Assembly: GCA_036874045.1 (NCBI GenBank)
Contig: JAZBRI010000010.1
Coordinates: forward strand, 764,001-828,000
DNA: 64,000 nt
Reading direction: 5' to 3'
Source of the DNA: Cymodocea nodosa
Taxonomy: Eukaryota > Streptophyta > Magnoliopsida > Alismatales > Cymodoceaceae
The notes beneath the pieces are model-generated. The model saw nothing but the letters and a program-made list of their open reading frames with translations, had not been told where the DNA came from and ran no database searches. This document shows, piece after piece, positions 1 to 12,559 of this stretch (positions within the stretch are counted from its first letter, which is position 1; each line of letters begins with the position of its first letter). Position numbers and translations under genes: made by a program.

Positions 1-2738
1 GGGCAAATCAATTCTAAAACTTTAGAGGAAAGTGAAAGCATAAATATAGAAGGAGATTTGGAAGAAATTAATTTAGAAAATGATGATGTTCAATTAGGAG
101 CTCTAGCTTTTGATGGGCAACAATTAGAATTAAAACATTTACCTTCTGAATTAACCTATATATTTTTGGAAGAGAAACGAACCTATCCAATCATTATTAC
201 TTCAGATTTAAAAGAGGATCAAATAGCTAAATTAAAAGATGTAGTAAAAAGTTATAAAGAAGCAATAGGATGGACTATGACTAATATAAAAGGGTTAAGT
301 TCAACTTTATGCTCACTACATATATTTAGAAGAGAATGCTAAACCTGTTAGAATTCCTGAGAGGAGATTAAATCCAAACCTTAAAGAAGTAGTCAGGAAG
401 GAAATAGTGAAATGGTTAGATAGTGACATAATTTATCCGATTTATGATAGCTCGTGGGTTAGTCCAATCCATGCAGTTCCCAATAAATCAGGATTAACAG
501 TTATTAGGAATGAAAGTTAAGACTTGATACCTACTAGAATTCAATCAGGCTGGAGAGTATGTATAGACTATAGAAAGCTGAATGTTGTGACTAGGAAAGA
601 TAATTTTCCCTTACATTTTATAAATCAAATGCTGGAAAAATTAGCAAGGCAAGAATATTTTTGTTTCCTAGACGGGTATTCAGGTTATAATCAAATTCCA
701 GTAGCATTAGAGGATCAAGAGAAAACAACTTTCACCTGTCCTAATGGAACTTATGCTTTTAAGAGAATGTCATTCAGATTATGCAATGCACTAGCTACCT
801 TTCAAAGGTGTATGTAGGGCATATTTACTGGAATGACTGAAGATTTTTTAGAAATATTTATGGATGATTTTACTGTATATGGCAACTCATATGAAGTCTA
901 TTTAAAAAATTTAGACTTAATATTAAAACGTTGTGTGGAAAAAAATCTAGTTTTAAATTGGGGAAAATGTCACTTCATGGTTAAACAAGGAATAGTCTTA
1001 GGGTATGTTGTTTCTAAGAAATGGTTAGAAGTAGATAAAGCTAAAATAGAAGTAATTTCTAATCTACGAGAATCTAAATCAGTAAAAGATATTAGATCAT
1101 TTCTAGGACATGCTGGTTTTTATCGAAAATTTATTAAAGACTTTAGCAAGATAGCTAGACCTTTAACTAATCTATTAAAAGATGTTCCATTTAACTTTGA
1201 TAAAAATTGCAAGGAAGCATTTTTCAGACTTAAGACTAGCTTAATTTCAACTCCTATAATTCAAGCACCTGATTGGAACCATCCATTTGAATTAATGTGC
1301 GATGCATCTGATTTTGCTGTAGGAGCAGTGTTAGGACAGAAGATAGAAAAATCTCCTAGAGTGATTCATTATGCAAGCGAAACCTTAAATGATGCTCAAG
1401 TTAATTATACAACTACTGAAAAAGAATTATTAGCTGTTGTGTTTGCTTTAGAAAAGTTTAAATCATGTCTGATTGGAGCTAAAGTAATAATATACACAGA
1501 TCATTCAGCTTTAAAACATCTAATAAAGAAAAAAGAAACTAAGCCTAGATTGATCCGATGGATATTATTATTACAAGAATTTGATCTAGAAATTAAAGAT
1601 AAAAAAGGTTGTGAGAATGTAGTAGCAGATTATTTATCAAGATTACAAATAGAAAAATCAAATATTGAAATTAAGGATAATTTTCTTGATGAACAATTAA
1701 TGACCATCAGCACAATACATTGGTATGCAGACATAGTTAATTACTTAGTTACTGGTCTAACTCCTAAGGATTGGAATAGACAAGATAAGAAATTATTTTT
1801 CTCCAGAGTAAAATATTACTATTGGGAAGACCCATACTTATTTAAGAAATGACCTGATCTGGTTTTAAGGAGGTGTGTTCTAGAAACTGAATATCTGAGC
1901 ATATTGTCTTTTTGTCATGACCAAGTTTGTGGAGGACATTTTGGTTTAGGGAAAACTACTGCAAAAATTCTGCAATGTGGGTTTTATTGGCCAACACTAT
2001 TCAAAGATGCTCATAAATATTGCTTAAGTTGTTTAATATGTCAACAAATAGGAAAAATATCAAAGAGGAATTTGATGCCTCTTAATCCTATTGTTGAGGT
2101 TGAAATCTTTGATGCGTGGGGAATAGATTTTATGGGTCTATTTCCTATGTTTAATCAATTTAATTACATATTGTTAGGGGTGAATTATGTATCTAAATTG
2201 ATAGAAGCTATTCCCACAAAAACTAATGACAACAAAGTGGTAATACAATTTATAAGAACCAATATATTTGCTAGATTTGGAATACCTAAGGCTATTATCA
2301 GTGATATAGGAACTCATTTCTGTAATAGAAGTTTTGAAGCCTTAATGAAGAAATATGGAGTAAACCACAAAATTGCAACATCATATCACCTTTTAGGCTA
2401 GTACATCATTATAGAACTACTTATAAAACGAGCTTGGGTATGTCACCTTTTAGGCTAGTATATGGAAAAATTTGTCATTTACGTGCTGAAATAGAACATA
2501 AAGCTTATTGGGCATTAAAAACTTTGAACACTAATTTAAATCAAGCTGTTGAAAATAGAAAAATGTAATTAATTGAATTAGAAGAATTTAGAAATGAAGC
2601 TTATTCGAAGACTATAAGAGAAAAAGAGAAAATGAAATTTTGGCATGATAGAAAAATTATTCCAAAAAGCTTTGAAATAGAACAAGAAGTATATCTTTAT
2701 ATGGCTAGACTCCATAACCATCTAGGAAAATTTATTAA
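1..2738 (+). pseudogene. Athila-type Ty3/gypsy pol remnant (element A)
   Basis: Retrotransposon polyprotein region, cut by the window edge. In order it shows the acidic linker before reverse transcriptase, RT (WRVCIDYRKLN near 550, active-site FMDD near 857), RNase H ([13 protein letters not shown] near 1,300; TDHSALKHL near 1,500), the integrase zinc finger (H-H-C-C pattern, 1,910-2,045) and the DDE core (WGIDFMG near 2,118; IISD near 2,295). The RNase H and integrase wording is that of the Athila/Tat branch of plant gypsy elements. The coding region is broken at several places, on the order of half a dozen. It is followed directly by the family's 3' region and an LTR. Confidence 0.93.
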
Positions 2739-3476
2739 TGAAATACGTACATATACAGTATGTGATTAATGCTTTGTTTTGTGTGTATTTTGATTATAAA
2801 AAAAAAAATTGAGAGTTTATTGACTTGTTTGTTCACAAGTTTTTTGTATTTGAGCAGATAGGTATGCAAGGATTGTTGACCTAAAAAAGGACTCTTGAAA
2901 TCTAACAACCTAAAATCCTGATCAGATCTGGGATTGTTGATTGAAAGCTCGTTACATAGGTACATTAGAAAGCTCTTGTATGATTCAAGCTTGTCAAATT
3001 AACTTTTAAAGTATAAAAAAAAAAATACATATACTATTTTGAAAAGATACAAGTGTTTTGTGAAATACAGATATCTTATGAATCAAGTATATTTTCTGTT
3101 ACCTAGAATTGCTATAATATGAATCTAGAATTGACTTTTGAAGTTGTTTAATGGAGATACAATTCTTTATTATACTTGTCTTAATCATATTGAATTGGAT
3201 TGTACTTTGATTCGTATGTTGTTGAAATTTCTTCTAGAAATCTTATTGGAAAATTCAGAATGACAGATGATGAAAAGAAGAACAAACGATAATATATATG
3301 TGATGATGATATACTTTGTATGTAATTTGCATATATTCTAAGTATATTTGCAGGTTGATTACTGAAACATATAGAATATCTATAATTCTTATGCTGAATA
3401 GAAGAAAAGAAGAAGAAGAGGAATTAATTAGATCTTAGTTTGCTAAGGGACTAGCAAAATTTAGGTATGGGGGAAG
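2739..3476 (+). other. 3' non-coding region and polypurine tract of element A
   Basis: Non-coding stretch that recurs at 9,790-10,579 and 19,065-19,856, each time just upstream of an Athila LTR. It ends in a purine run (AGGTATGGGGGAAG, 3,463-3,476) immediately before the LTR's TG, as expected for the plus-strand primer of reverse transcription. No coding sequence is visible. Confidence 0.75.
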
Positions 3477-5550
3477 TGTTTAGAATGAAAAAGTGCATAT
3501 TATTAACAGTTGAATGATGGTTAATTGCATAATATTTAGCTTTTCATATGAGAATTAAGTGATTATGTTATAATTGCACTATTATATGCTTTAATTAAAG
3601 AATCTGCTTAATTTTGGGGAATTAATGTTAATTTAGTACATTTCTGAATTGTCGGTAAGTTGCAGGTTGTGAAATTCTTAAGTATCTGAATTTTTTGATA
3701 TTTAGGACAGTTATGTTTAACATACCAAATATATTTCGGACAGTTATGTTTAACAGACCGAACATGTAGCGGATAGTTATGTTTAAATTGCCGAACAATT
3801 ATGTTTTAAAAGAATATTTTATTATTTTCTAAAGTACACGTGTCGAAACCATAATGCATGACTTAAGTGAACTTTCGGTGAGTTATCTCTAATTATCCGA
3901 AATTGCAGTTGAGCATCAGATAGTTATATGTGTAACTCTCCGAAATCTCTTTTTATTTATAAAATAGTTGTGGACACGTGTCATGTTCTAGGAAAGTGAC
4001 TTAAGTAGATTTTCAGTAAGTTATCTATAACTATCTGAAATTGCAGCTAAGCATCGGATAGTTAGACTTGTAATTCTCCGAAATGTTTCTTTTATTATTA
4101 AACTACTGCTGACATGTGTCGAGACCTGGTAGATTTACTTAAGTTATATATCGGTGAGTTATTTGTAAGTATTTGAAATGCATCTAAGCATCGGATAGTT
4201 AAATTTATGCACATGTTTTATAATTAAATCAACGAAGAAAGTACGTTGAGTTATTTGTAACTCCACGGACTATTTATTTTCTAATATGCCACTATACCGG
4301 TTGGAGTAACAGGACAGCTGGAAGAAAAATCACGATTGCACCTATCGCGTAGGGAGAAGAAAGCATCGTCGTTGATATGAATGAAGGAAATCCAACCGAC
4401 CATTCAAGCAGAAGTAGTTACTACTGAAGAAATATAAAAGAAAAGAAGAAAAGGAAGAAATGTGTGTGATCAATGGATGACCAATGTGTACAGAGGAGGA
4501 GCATCGAGCTTTCTGCAGGCAGTATCGGCAATTCTCCAAAGTACCACACCAACCATCGTTACCATCGCCACAATCACCAACTATCGGAGGTCTGTGAGAA
4601 TACTTTCTTGATGTCAGGTTGATTCCGAGCCAAACATGGTGTCTCACAACCATTGTGAGGAGTGATCGCGTCGCAGGAAGGGAAGCCATTTTCACCAAGC
4701 GCCGACTCATATTTTAGGAGATCGTAAAGCTTCTAGCCTTGGCTTCGGGTTGATGCCTGTATGCTGAAGAGATCATCTTGCAATTCTAAACTCGCGATTC
4801 TATAGGGAGAGGAGATAGAATTGTAAGTGGTGTAATCGCGTCGTATGTAGTGACGGAAGTATTTATTGTCGATTGAGATTACTTTACATTTCACCTTTCG
4901 CCTATTTCCATGTTCATATTAAAACAAAAATACCAAAAACAATTTATCTATGTTTGTATGTTGTATTTGAGTGTTGTATTATTTGTGTTGTATCGTGATT
5001 AATGTTATCTTTATCAATGTTGTGATTGTTTTATGTTTGTTTTAGTTTTACAGTTTACTTAAATTGGTTCATTAAAAAGACTTAAAGATTTTAATGGTTA
5101 CTGTTTGAATTATCTGAATGTTAGTATGCTTAATGATAAATCTGTGTTTACTAACATTAAAGAGCTTAATTGATGTTATTTACAATCTGTGGAATCGCTT
5201 AATGGTTGGCCGAATTCCTTTGTAATTAGCAATATTAAAAAGAAAAGATAGGTTCGTGGAGTTAACTTAAGTTCACGAGGTTAGTCCGTTGAGTTAGTCA
5301 TAACTCAATGAACTTTGTTCGTTGAGTTAACTGTAATTCAACGGAGGGCTTATTGAAGATACAAATTTGATTGTTAACAAATGAACATTTCTAAATTCTT
5401 AAGCAATTCCCTGTGGGATCGACCTGTACTTGTACACTGATACAATAGACACTGTGCACTTGCAGTTAAAGTACAAATTAGAATTAATATCTAAATTGTA
5501 TTAAAAGTTGTTTGTTTAGTTCTAAAAGAAAAAGAATAGGCATAAAGATA
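3477..5550 (+). repeat. Athila-family LTR (L1, 3' LTR of element A)
   Basis: Begins TGTTTAGAATG right after the polypurine tract and matches LTR copies at 10,580, 16,523, 19,857, 29,318-31,156, 54,227-55,787, 55,791-56,940 and 59,658-61,528. The U3 part has 26-27 bp repeats (CGGACAGTTATG..., 3,710-3,800) and then modules of about 138 bp with paired palindromes and ACACGTGTC cores at 3,836, 3,974 and a variant at 4,112. A TATA box lies at 4,433. The right end abuts a copia fragment. Confidence 0.85.
4433..4440 (+). promoter_or_regulatory. TATA box of the Athila LTR promoter
   Basis: TATAAAAG in an A/G-rich setting about 950 bp into the LTR. The same octamer is at the matching place in L2 (11,410), L3 (17,223), L4 (20,883) and, on the - strand, at 54,602-54,609 and 30,484-30,491. 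Conservation across diverged LTRs supports a promoter element dividing U3 from R. The transcription start itself cannot be placed from sequence. Confidence 0.6.
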
Positions 5551-6428
5551 ATACTACCTACATAATCTGCATCACTATAACTTGTTAAAATTAAACTGCT
5601 GTCAGCTGAGTAAAATAATCCAAAATCTTTAGTGTCTTGTAAATACTTGAAGATTCTTTTGATTGATTTCAGATGAGATTCTTTTGGTGATGCTTGAAAT
5701 CTAGCACACAAACATATACTGAACATGATATCTGACCTGCTTGCTGATAGGTACAACAAAGATCCAATCATGCCTCTGTATTTCTTTTGATCCACTGCAA
5801 CACTTAAGTCATCATTTTCAAATTTAGTGTTTGAACTCATTGGTGTGTTTGCAGATTTGATGTTTTCAAAGCCAAATTTCTTTAAAGTTTCTTTGTGGTA
5901 TTTTTCCTGATTAACAAAGATGCCATTTTTCACTTAATGGATCTGTAATCCTAAGAAAAACTTCAACTCTCCCATCATGCTCATTTCAAATTTGTTTTTC
6001 ATCAAGTTTTGAAATTAATGATATAGTTTTTCTGATGTAGCTCCAAAAACAATATCATCAACATAGATTTGAACGATTAACATGTGTAAATCAACAAATT
6101 TAATAAATAAAGTGTTATCCACTTTGCCTATGAACGTTTATGCTTTCCTTTACTCTTCTGTCTTTAGTAAATATACTCTATAAGCTTTGCTTCTAGATGG
6201 GTAACTAACAAGTATGACAAGTTCAGATTTTGAGTCAAAATTGTCTTTAGCATCTTTAGTGTTTAAGACAAAGCATTTGCATCCAAATGTCTTAAAATAT
6301 CCAACATTTGGAGTCTTGTCAAACCAAAGTTCAAAAGGTGTATTATTATGTATAAATCTGATATGAGTTCTGTTGGAGATGTGATAAGCTATACCTACAG
6401 CTTCAACCCAAAGAAACTTAGATATATT
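5551..6428 (-). mobile_element. Ty1/copia (Sirevirus-like) fragment
   Basis: Minus-strand remnant holding integrase C-terminal sequence (FELWFDKTPNVGYFKTFG near 6,300) and the end of reverse transcriptase running into RNase H (GSLLYLSASRSDIMFS near 5,750; SDADYVG near 5,565). The wording is close to the copia element at 49,813-52,400, so it is probably the same lineage. No LTR is attached. It is broken and sits between an Athila LTR and Athila gag-like sequence. Confidence 0.85.
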
Positions 6429-7340
6429 CCTTTTGCTTTAAAAGACAGCTAAGAGATGGTTATATACTCTATCGCCTGATTCAATTTCTACTTGGACTGA
6501 ATTTTGCTCTGTTTTTTTGAAAAAATATTATCCAACACATCAAATGATTAAAAAGAAAAAGGACATATTATTGTGTAGCTAAAAACAGGAAGAATCATTC
6601 TGAAAATGTTTTGAATGTTTTAATGATTTAGTAACTCAATGTCCACATCATGCATTGAGTAAAACACAATTAATAGGTATAATTTATGAAGGCATAGATG
6701 TTTCAACTAAATCTTTATTAGAATCTACTAATCAGAATGAATTTTTAAAATTGTATAGTGAAGAAGCTTGGGCATACTTAGAAAACTTTACAAAAAGAAT
6801 TACATAGTGGGAAAACACAACTGAAGCTATTATAGATAAAAGAATATTGCCAAGGGGAATGTATGAAATAGATTCAAGCACTTTGCTTGAAGTTAAATTA
6901 ATAGAGTTAACAAAGAAAATTGAGGAGTTATCATTAAATCAAAAACTAGTAGAAAAGAATGCAAATATTAATGACTTAGATATTATTTATGTTAGAAATG
7001 ATAAAGATAACTTTGGAAATTCTTATAACCCTAATTGGAGAAATCATTCGAATCTATCTTAGAGAAATAATAATTTCCACGGAGGAGAAAATATAAATGA
7101 CAAAAATATAAGTTATGAAGTTTTAATTGAACAAGGATTTAGAGTAGAGAAGTTAGAAAAGATAATTCAATAATTAAATAATCATCTAGATCATGTATTT
7201 GAAAATGTTGTCATTCAGAATCAAAATATGAATAGAAATATACCCCTTAGATAGAAGGAATCAATAGAAGTTAGACCTACTAAAGGATTGCCAATGCAAG
7301 CTGTGCCTAACCCTGTTAATAGAATTATTAATGAAATTGA
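6429..7340 (+). pseudogene. Gag-core-like region of the Athila family (copy 1)
   Basis: Reads as the second half of an Athila-type capsid domain: STWTEF near 6,487, a CPHHALS motif near 6,643, MYEIDSSTLLEVKLIEL near 6,862, then SYNPNWRNHSNLS near 7,020, the hallmark following the capsid in Athila gag. The matching - strand copy is at 22,270-23,366, which also keeps the first half. No zinc knuckle is visible here. It is not followed by pol: the next region is F-box-like. Broken. Confidence 0.75.
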
Positions 7341-7591
7341 TACTTCCTTTGGGAGGGAAGCTGAATGAAGTAGTATAACTGAAGTAACTATGTATAATAT
7401 AGTAGGTAGAAAAATATAAAACGAAAAAAATGAATGAAAGTTTAATTGAAGTTAGTAGTACCATAGAGTTATTATTTAATTCAATGAATTCAGTCCGTTG
7501 AGTTATGACCTAACTCTATTAGGGTATGTAAGTAGCTATGTTAATTTTATCTCTGCTAAAATTTTGTTTATGTTATACAGAATCACAACAG

Positions 7592-8731
7592 ATGGAATTG
7601 ATGAAATTACCACTAGATGCACTAAGGGAAGTATTGAGTAACTTATCAGCTAAAGATCTGTGCAGATTATGTTGTGTGTCAAAAGAAATTAAAGAATGTG
7701 TTAGAGAAAAATATTTTCATGGACTACAAGCTGCAAAGATGACTAATATTAGAAATGGATTTTTATGAAAGTCATTTAATCATAGTTCAATCAGCTATGA
7801 ATATCTGAATATGGAAGAAAATACTAGAATTCCACCAAATACATTAGAAGGAATAGATCATATTATAAGGATAGATGAAGGATTGATTATTTACAGAACC
7901 AAACCATGGTATGCAATTCTATTACTCGTTATTTTGATTAGAAATCTTATCACTAGAGAAGAATGAAATATAGGAAGGCCTAATAGATTTGAAGTACCAA
8001 TTGAAAATTGTGGGTTAGGTTTAACATTTTCTAATAAAAATTCGACCATTCTTGAAAAATTATATTACTAGAGACCAATTAGAAATTAGGATGAGGATCT
8101 ATGTTTAAGTGTGTATAATTTTCTGAATAAATATTAGATTGAAAATACTATGATATATCTAGGAGAAAAAGCATTAGTTAACAATATACATGTCATACTT
8201 GATGGATATATATATTTTGTCACAGATATATCAGTTGCATTTAGATCTGATTTATACATAGTAAGTATAGATAGTTATGATGATGATTTTATAGAAATAT
8301 TGCCTATACCTAGTGATATAGCTCAACCACCATTTGTAGAACATGATAAAATTCAATTAAGAGTGTGGTATTATGAATACGATGATCCTACTTTATGTCT
8401 GATAAGATGGTGGGATGAATTGATGAAATTTCAAATTTGGATTATGAAAGACCTAAATGATTGGAAGTGAGAAGAGGAATATATTGAGATATATTTAAAA
8501 AGAGAAACAACTACATTATCTTGAAACAGAAAAGGATCCTTTTCTGCATTTCAATTCATTAATGGTAATACACTTATATTTAGTATTGATAACATACTAC
8601 AAATTTACAAATTAAAAAGGAAAGTAGACTACATTAAAACAGAATTAATACCAAGAAGAATTATGCCTAAAAAGTTTGCTTGGACTGACACGCTTATTCC
8701 ATTTTTCAATACTTTTTAATCATGTTCTTAA
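7592..8731 (+). pseudogene. F-box-like region carried inside the Athila family (copy 1)
   Basis: Starts with an F-box motif (LPLDALREVLSNLSAKDLCR, about residues 5-24), the domain that ties a substrate receptor to SKP1 in SCF ubiquitin ligases. A beta-rich region follows, resembling an F-box-associated domain (LDGYIYFVTDISVAF near 8,200; WWDELMKFQIW near 8,408). The start chosen is the ATG after a pyrimidine-rich run ending TTATACAG, which looks like a splice acceptor. Related copies are at 15,491-16,213 and 21,680-21,992, always between gag-like sequence and the family's 3' region. This suggests an old captured host gene; capture is inference. Broken. Confidence 0.65.
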
Positions 8732-10579
8732 ACTATGATTTTGTAGTTTTAATGTTGTGTATATGCTGTATTTATTTTTAAGAAAGAAAAAAAACTTTAA
8801 GTTATGTTTTATTTTATTTACATGGAAAAGAAAAAAATAAACAAAATATCAATCTAGTTTGTTAGTATTTGTTCTAGGAGACCAATTGGTTTGCTTGTGA
8901 GCCACCGAAGGCATAGGAGCCTAGGTTCCACACAAGACATTGATTTAACAATTTATGTTTTGTTGTTAAGTTATTTTGTTATATATTCTGCTTTTATTTG
9001 TGAATGAAAAGTTTTTCAGAATCAAAAGTTGGAAGATATTGAAGGAGATACAAAAGTACAAGGTATGTAATTGATTACTTATCCTGAATTTATATTCAAA
9101 CTCAATTCGTAGAGTTATTCATTAACTCAACGAATTAAGTTCGTTGAGTTAGGTGCTAGGTCAACGAAACAATATTCATGTTTGCTAACATTTACTATAT
9201 TTATTGTAAATCTTTTACATTGAGGATAATGCAAAATGTTGGTATGGGAGGAGGAGGTAATTAAATTAAAATCCACGTAACCTTGTTAATTAAAGGGATT
9301 AGGAATTGTATTGCAAATTTCTATGGAAGTTGAAAAAATCTTATGAATTTGTTGTAACTAATCGAAATTTCCTATAACTTTTTGATAATTGAAACTGTAA
9401 ATATTTTTAAGAATTGTAACTACTTGAATGTTATATTAGAATTTTATATAAGATGCTACAAATTTTACTATTAATACAAATATGGATATAGTATCTTATG
9501 TTTTTGTTGAATTTTATGAGTTTAGCAGTTTCATGATTTTAAAAAGAAATCAAAATGCTTAATTAAAACTCAGGAAATTATTTGAAATCCTAAAAGAGCT
9601 GAAATGTTGATTTTTGGATTAAATAAAATGCATATGATCAATGATACATTTAATTTGATTGATTAAACTTGTAGAATGATTTACTTGTAAATCTTATTAA
9701 ACTATAGAAAAAGTATGAGCTTATTGATATGGATTCATGTTTTTAGTAAATTATAGAAGTAGAATTATATGAGATTTGTGTTTTATTGCATCTGTATTAA
9801 TGAAATACGTACATATAATGTGTTGAAAAAGAAAAAGAGGAAAAAAGAGAAAAACTTTGAGAGTTTATTGATTTGTTTGATCACAAGCTTTTTGTATTTG
9901 AGTAGGTATGTAAGGATTGTTGACTTGAAAAAGTACTCTGTAAATCTGGCAACCTAAGATCCTGATTAGATATGAGATTGTTGACTGAAAACTCGATACA
10001 TGGGTACATTAGAAAACTCTTGTATGATTTAAGCTTTTCAAATTAACTTTTAAAGTAAAAATATGCATATACTGATCTGAAAAGATAAAAGTGTTTTCTG
10101 AAATACAAATATCTTTTGAATCGAGTATATTCTCTATTATCTATGATTACTGAAATATAAATCTAGATTAGACTTTTGAAGTTGTTTATTTGAGATATAA
10201 TTCATTATTCTTCTTGTTTTAATTATTTTGAGTTAGATTGTGTTTTGATTTGCATGTAGTTGAAATTTATTCTAGAAATCATATTGGGAAATTCAGGATA
10301 ATAGATGTTTGAAAAGAAAAAATGATAATATAATTACCACCTTTGTGATGTTAATATATTTTGTATGTAATTTTCATATATTTTAAATATATTTGCAAGT
10401 TAGAGAGGAGAAAACAATGTTAATTTAGATTACTAAGAAATACAAAATATCTTTACATTAATCTAATTTATGTATTTTGAAGATACAAAATGAAAAATTA
10501 GTTTTAGCACTTTAAAAGACTAACTAGTTAGATCTTAGTAGTTTGCTAAGGGACTAGTAAAAGTTAAGTATAGAAGAAG
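8732..10579 (+). other. 3' region of the gag/F-box copy 1, up to the polypurine tract
   Basis: No gene seen. It holds a short conserved block at 8,881-8,935 (GAGCCACCGAAGGCATAGG and flanks) that recurs at 16,341-16,401, a GTATGT donor-like site at 9,061, TTGAGGATAATGCAAAATG at 9,220 followed by a purine run (GGTATGGGAGGAGGAGG, 9,241), and the 790-bp 3' segment shared with 2,739-3,476. The real polypurine tract just before 10,580 is weathered. Confidence 0.6.
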
Positions 10580-12510
10580 TGTTTAAAATGAAAAAGTGCA
10601 TGGTACTAACGGGCAAATGATAGTTAAGTACATAATATTTAGCTTATCAAATGAGAATTAAGCTATTATGTTATAATTGCACTATTATATGCTTTAATGA
10701 AAGAATCTACATAATTTCAAGGAATTAGCGTTAATTATGTATATTTTTGCATTGTTGATAAGTTACAGACTTTTTAATTCCTAAGTATCTGAATTGTCTG
10801 TTATTTCGGAGAGTTACATTTCATGTACCGAATAGTTATGCTTTAAACGTTAAAAGAATATTTTATTATTTCTTGGAGTACACGTGTTGAAATCTTAATG
10901 CATGACTTAAGTAGATTTTTGGTAAGTTATTTGGTAACTATCCTAAATGTGTCTGAGCATCGAATAGTGAAGGTTTGTAAGTGTTTGAAATATCTGAATT
11001 CGTTAAGTTATAATTATACACGTGTTGAATTTAAATGTTTTACTATATCATGTGAGCTGCACATGTATAACTTGTTAAGTTAGCATAACTATACGTATTG
11101 AGTTATGTGAATATACATTAAGGTAACACGTTGTGTTAGTGTTATAAGCTTATAAGTTATTTATTTATTGCACGTGTATTTTAGTTAAATCAATGAAGTA
11201 AGTTTGTTGAGTTACACTAACTCCACGGACCATTTATTTTCTAACATGTCACTATAGTAGTTGCAGAAATAGGAAATTCGAAAGAAAACCACGATTGCAC
11301 GTATGATGTAGGAATTCACACATGGAATGAAGAAGAAATCACTATCGTTGATATGATTGAAAGAAATCCATCCGATCATTTAATCAAAAGTAGTTACTAC
11401 TAAAAGAAATATAAAAGAAGAGGAGAAGAATGTGTGCTATGTGGGTGGAGGACCACGCTAACTGCAGGAAGCGTCGGAAGTTCCCTGAAGTACCACAACA
11501 CCACCAAAATCACCAACCATCAAAGATCTGTGAAGATACTTTCTAGATGTCAGGTCGATTCTTAGTCAAATACGGTGACCGACAACCATTGTGAGGAGTA
11601 ATCGCGTCACAGGAAGGGAAGCCATTTTCACCAAGCATCAATTCATATCTCAGGAGATTGTAAAGCTTCTAGCCTTGGTTTCGGGTTGATGCTAGTAAAA
11701 GAGGAGATCAACTTACAATTCTTGGTTCGCAATTCTATAGGGAGAGGAGGTAAGATTGTAAGTGATTAAATTTTCAATGGTGTAATCGCATTGCATGTAG
11801 TGACATAAGTTTTTACTGTCAATAGAAATTTTTGCATTCCACCTTTCGCATATCTTAAGAACATATCAAAACAAAAATACCAAAAACAACCAATTATTTG
11901 TGTCTACATTTAGTATTAAAGTATTGTATTGTTTGTTTTGTATTGTGATTAATGTTATTATTGTTAATATTGTGAATGTTTTATGTTTGTTTGATTCGAA
12001 AAATAGAAAAGACTTTTATTGTTTACTGAAATTTATTCGTTCTAGATATTTAAAGATTTTAATAGTTACTATTTGAAATATCCAAATGTTAGTATTGCTT
12101 AGTGACAAATATCAGATTAACTAACATTAAAAAGCTTAATTGATGTTATTTACATTTTGTGAAACCACCCAATGGATGGCTAAATTCCTTTGTAAATAGC
12201 CGTATTTAACTGAAAGGTAGGCTCGTGGAGTTAACTTAAGTCCACGAGGTTAGTCCGTTGAGTTAACCATAACTTCACGAACTAAGTTCATTGAGTTAAC
12301 TGTAACTCAAAAGAGTACTTAACTGAACACATATAAACTCCAATATAAAACTCGAAATAGTATACAAGTTTAACTCAATTTCTGTGAGATCGACCTGTAA
12401 TTGCACACAAATACAATATATACTGTGCGCTTGCAGTTAAAAATACAAATTAGACTTAATATCTAATTTGTGTGAAAAGTTGTTTGTTTACCTCTAAAAG
12501 AATTTATTAA
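10580..12510 (+). repeat. Athila-family LTR (L2)
   Basis: Begins TGTTTAAAATG and aligns along its length with L1 and the other family LTRs. It is more diverged than most and has few U3 palindrome modules. It keeps the TATAAAAG box at 11,410, a conserved AGGTCGATT-type block near 11,550 and the R/U5 tail (GATCGACCTG near 12,390). It is the 3' LTR of the gag/F-box piece to its left. The right end grades into DNA-transposon sequence, so the boundary is approximate. Confidence 0.8.
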
Positions 12511-12559
12511 TATAAGTATAAAACTAAATCAAACAAGTTTCTGATTTAACTTTTTACAA

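Noticed and set aside
4342-4710. Open frames with an MSRRLVKMASLPATRSLL-like start, recurring at 17,194, 20,981, 30,212, 54,401, 55,830 and 60,623
   Set aside because: They fall in the same conserved transcribed part of each Athila LTR and shift frame from copy to copy. Conservation of the LTR RNA explains them better than a protein, though short LTR-encoded peptides cannot be excluded.
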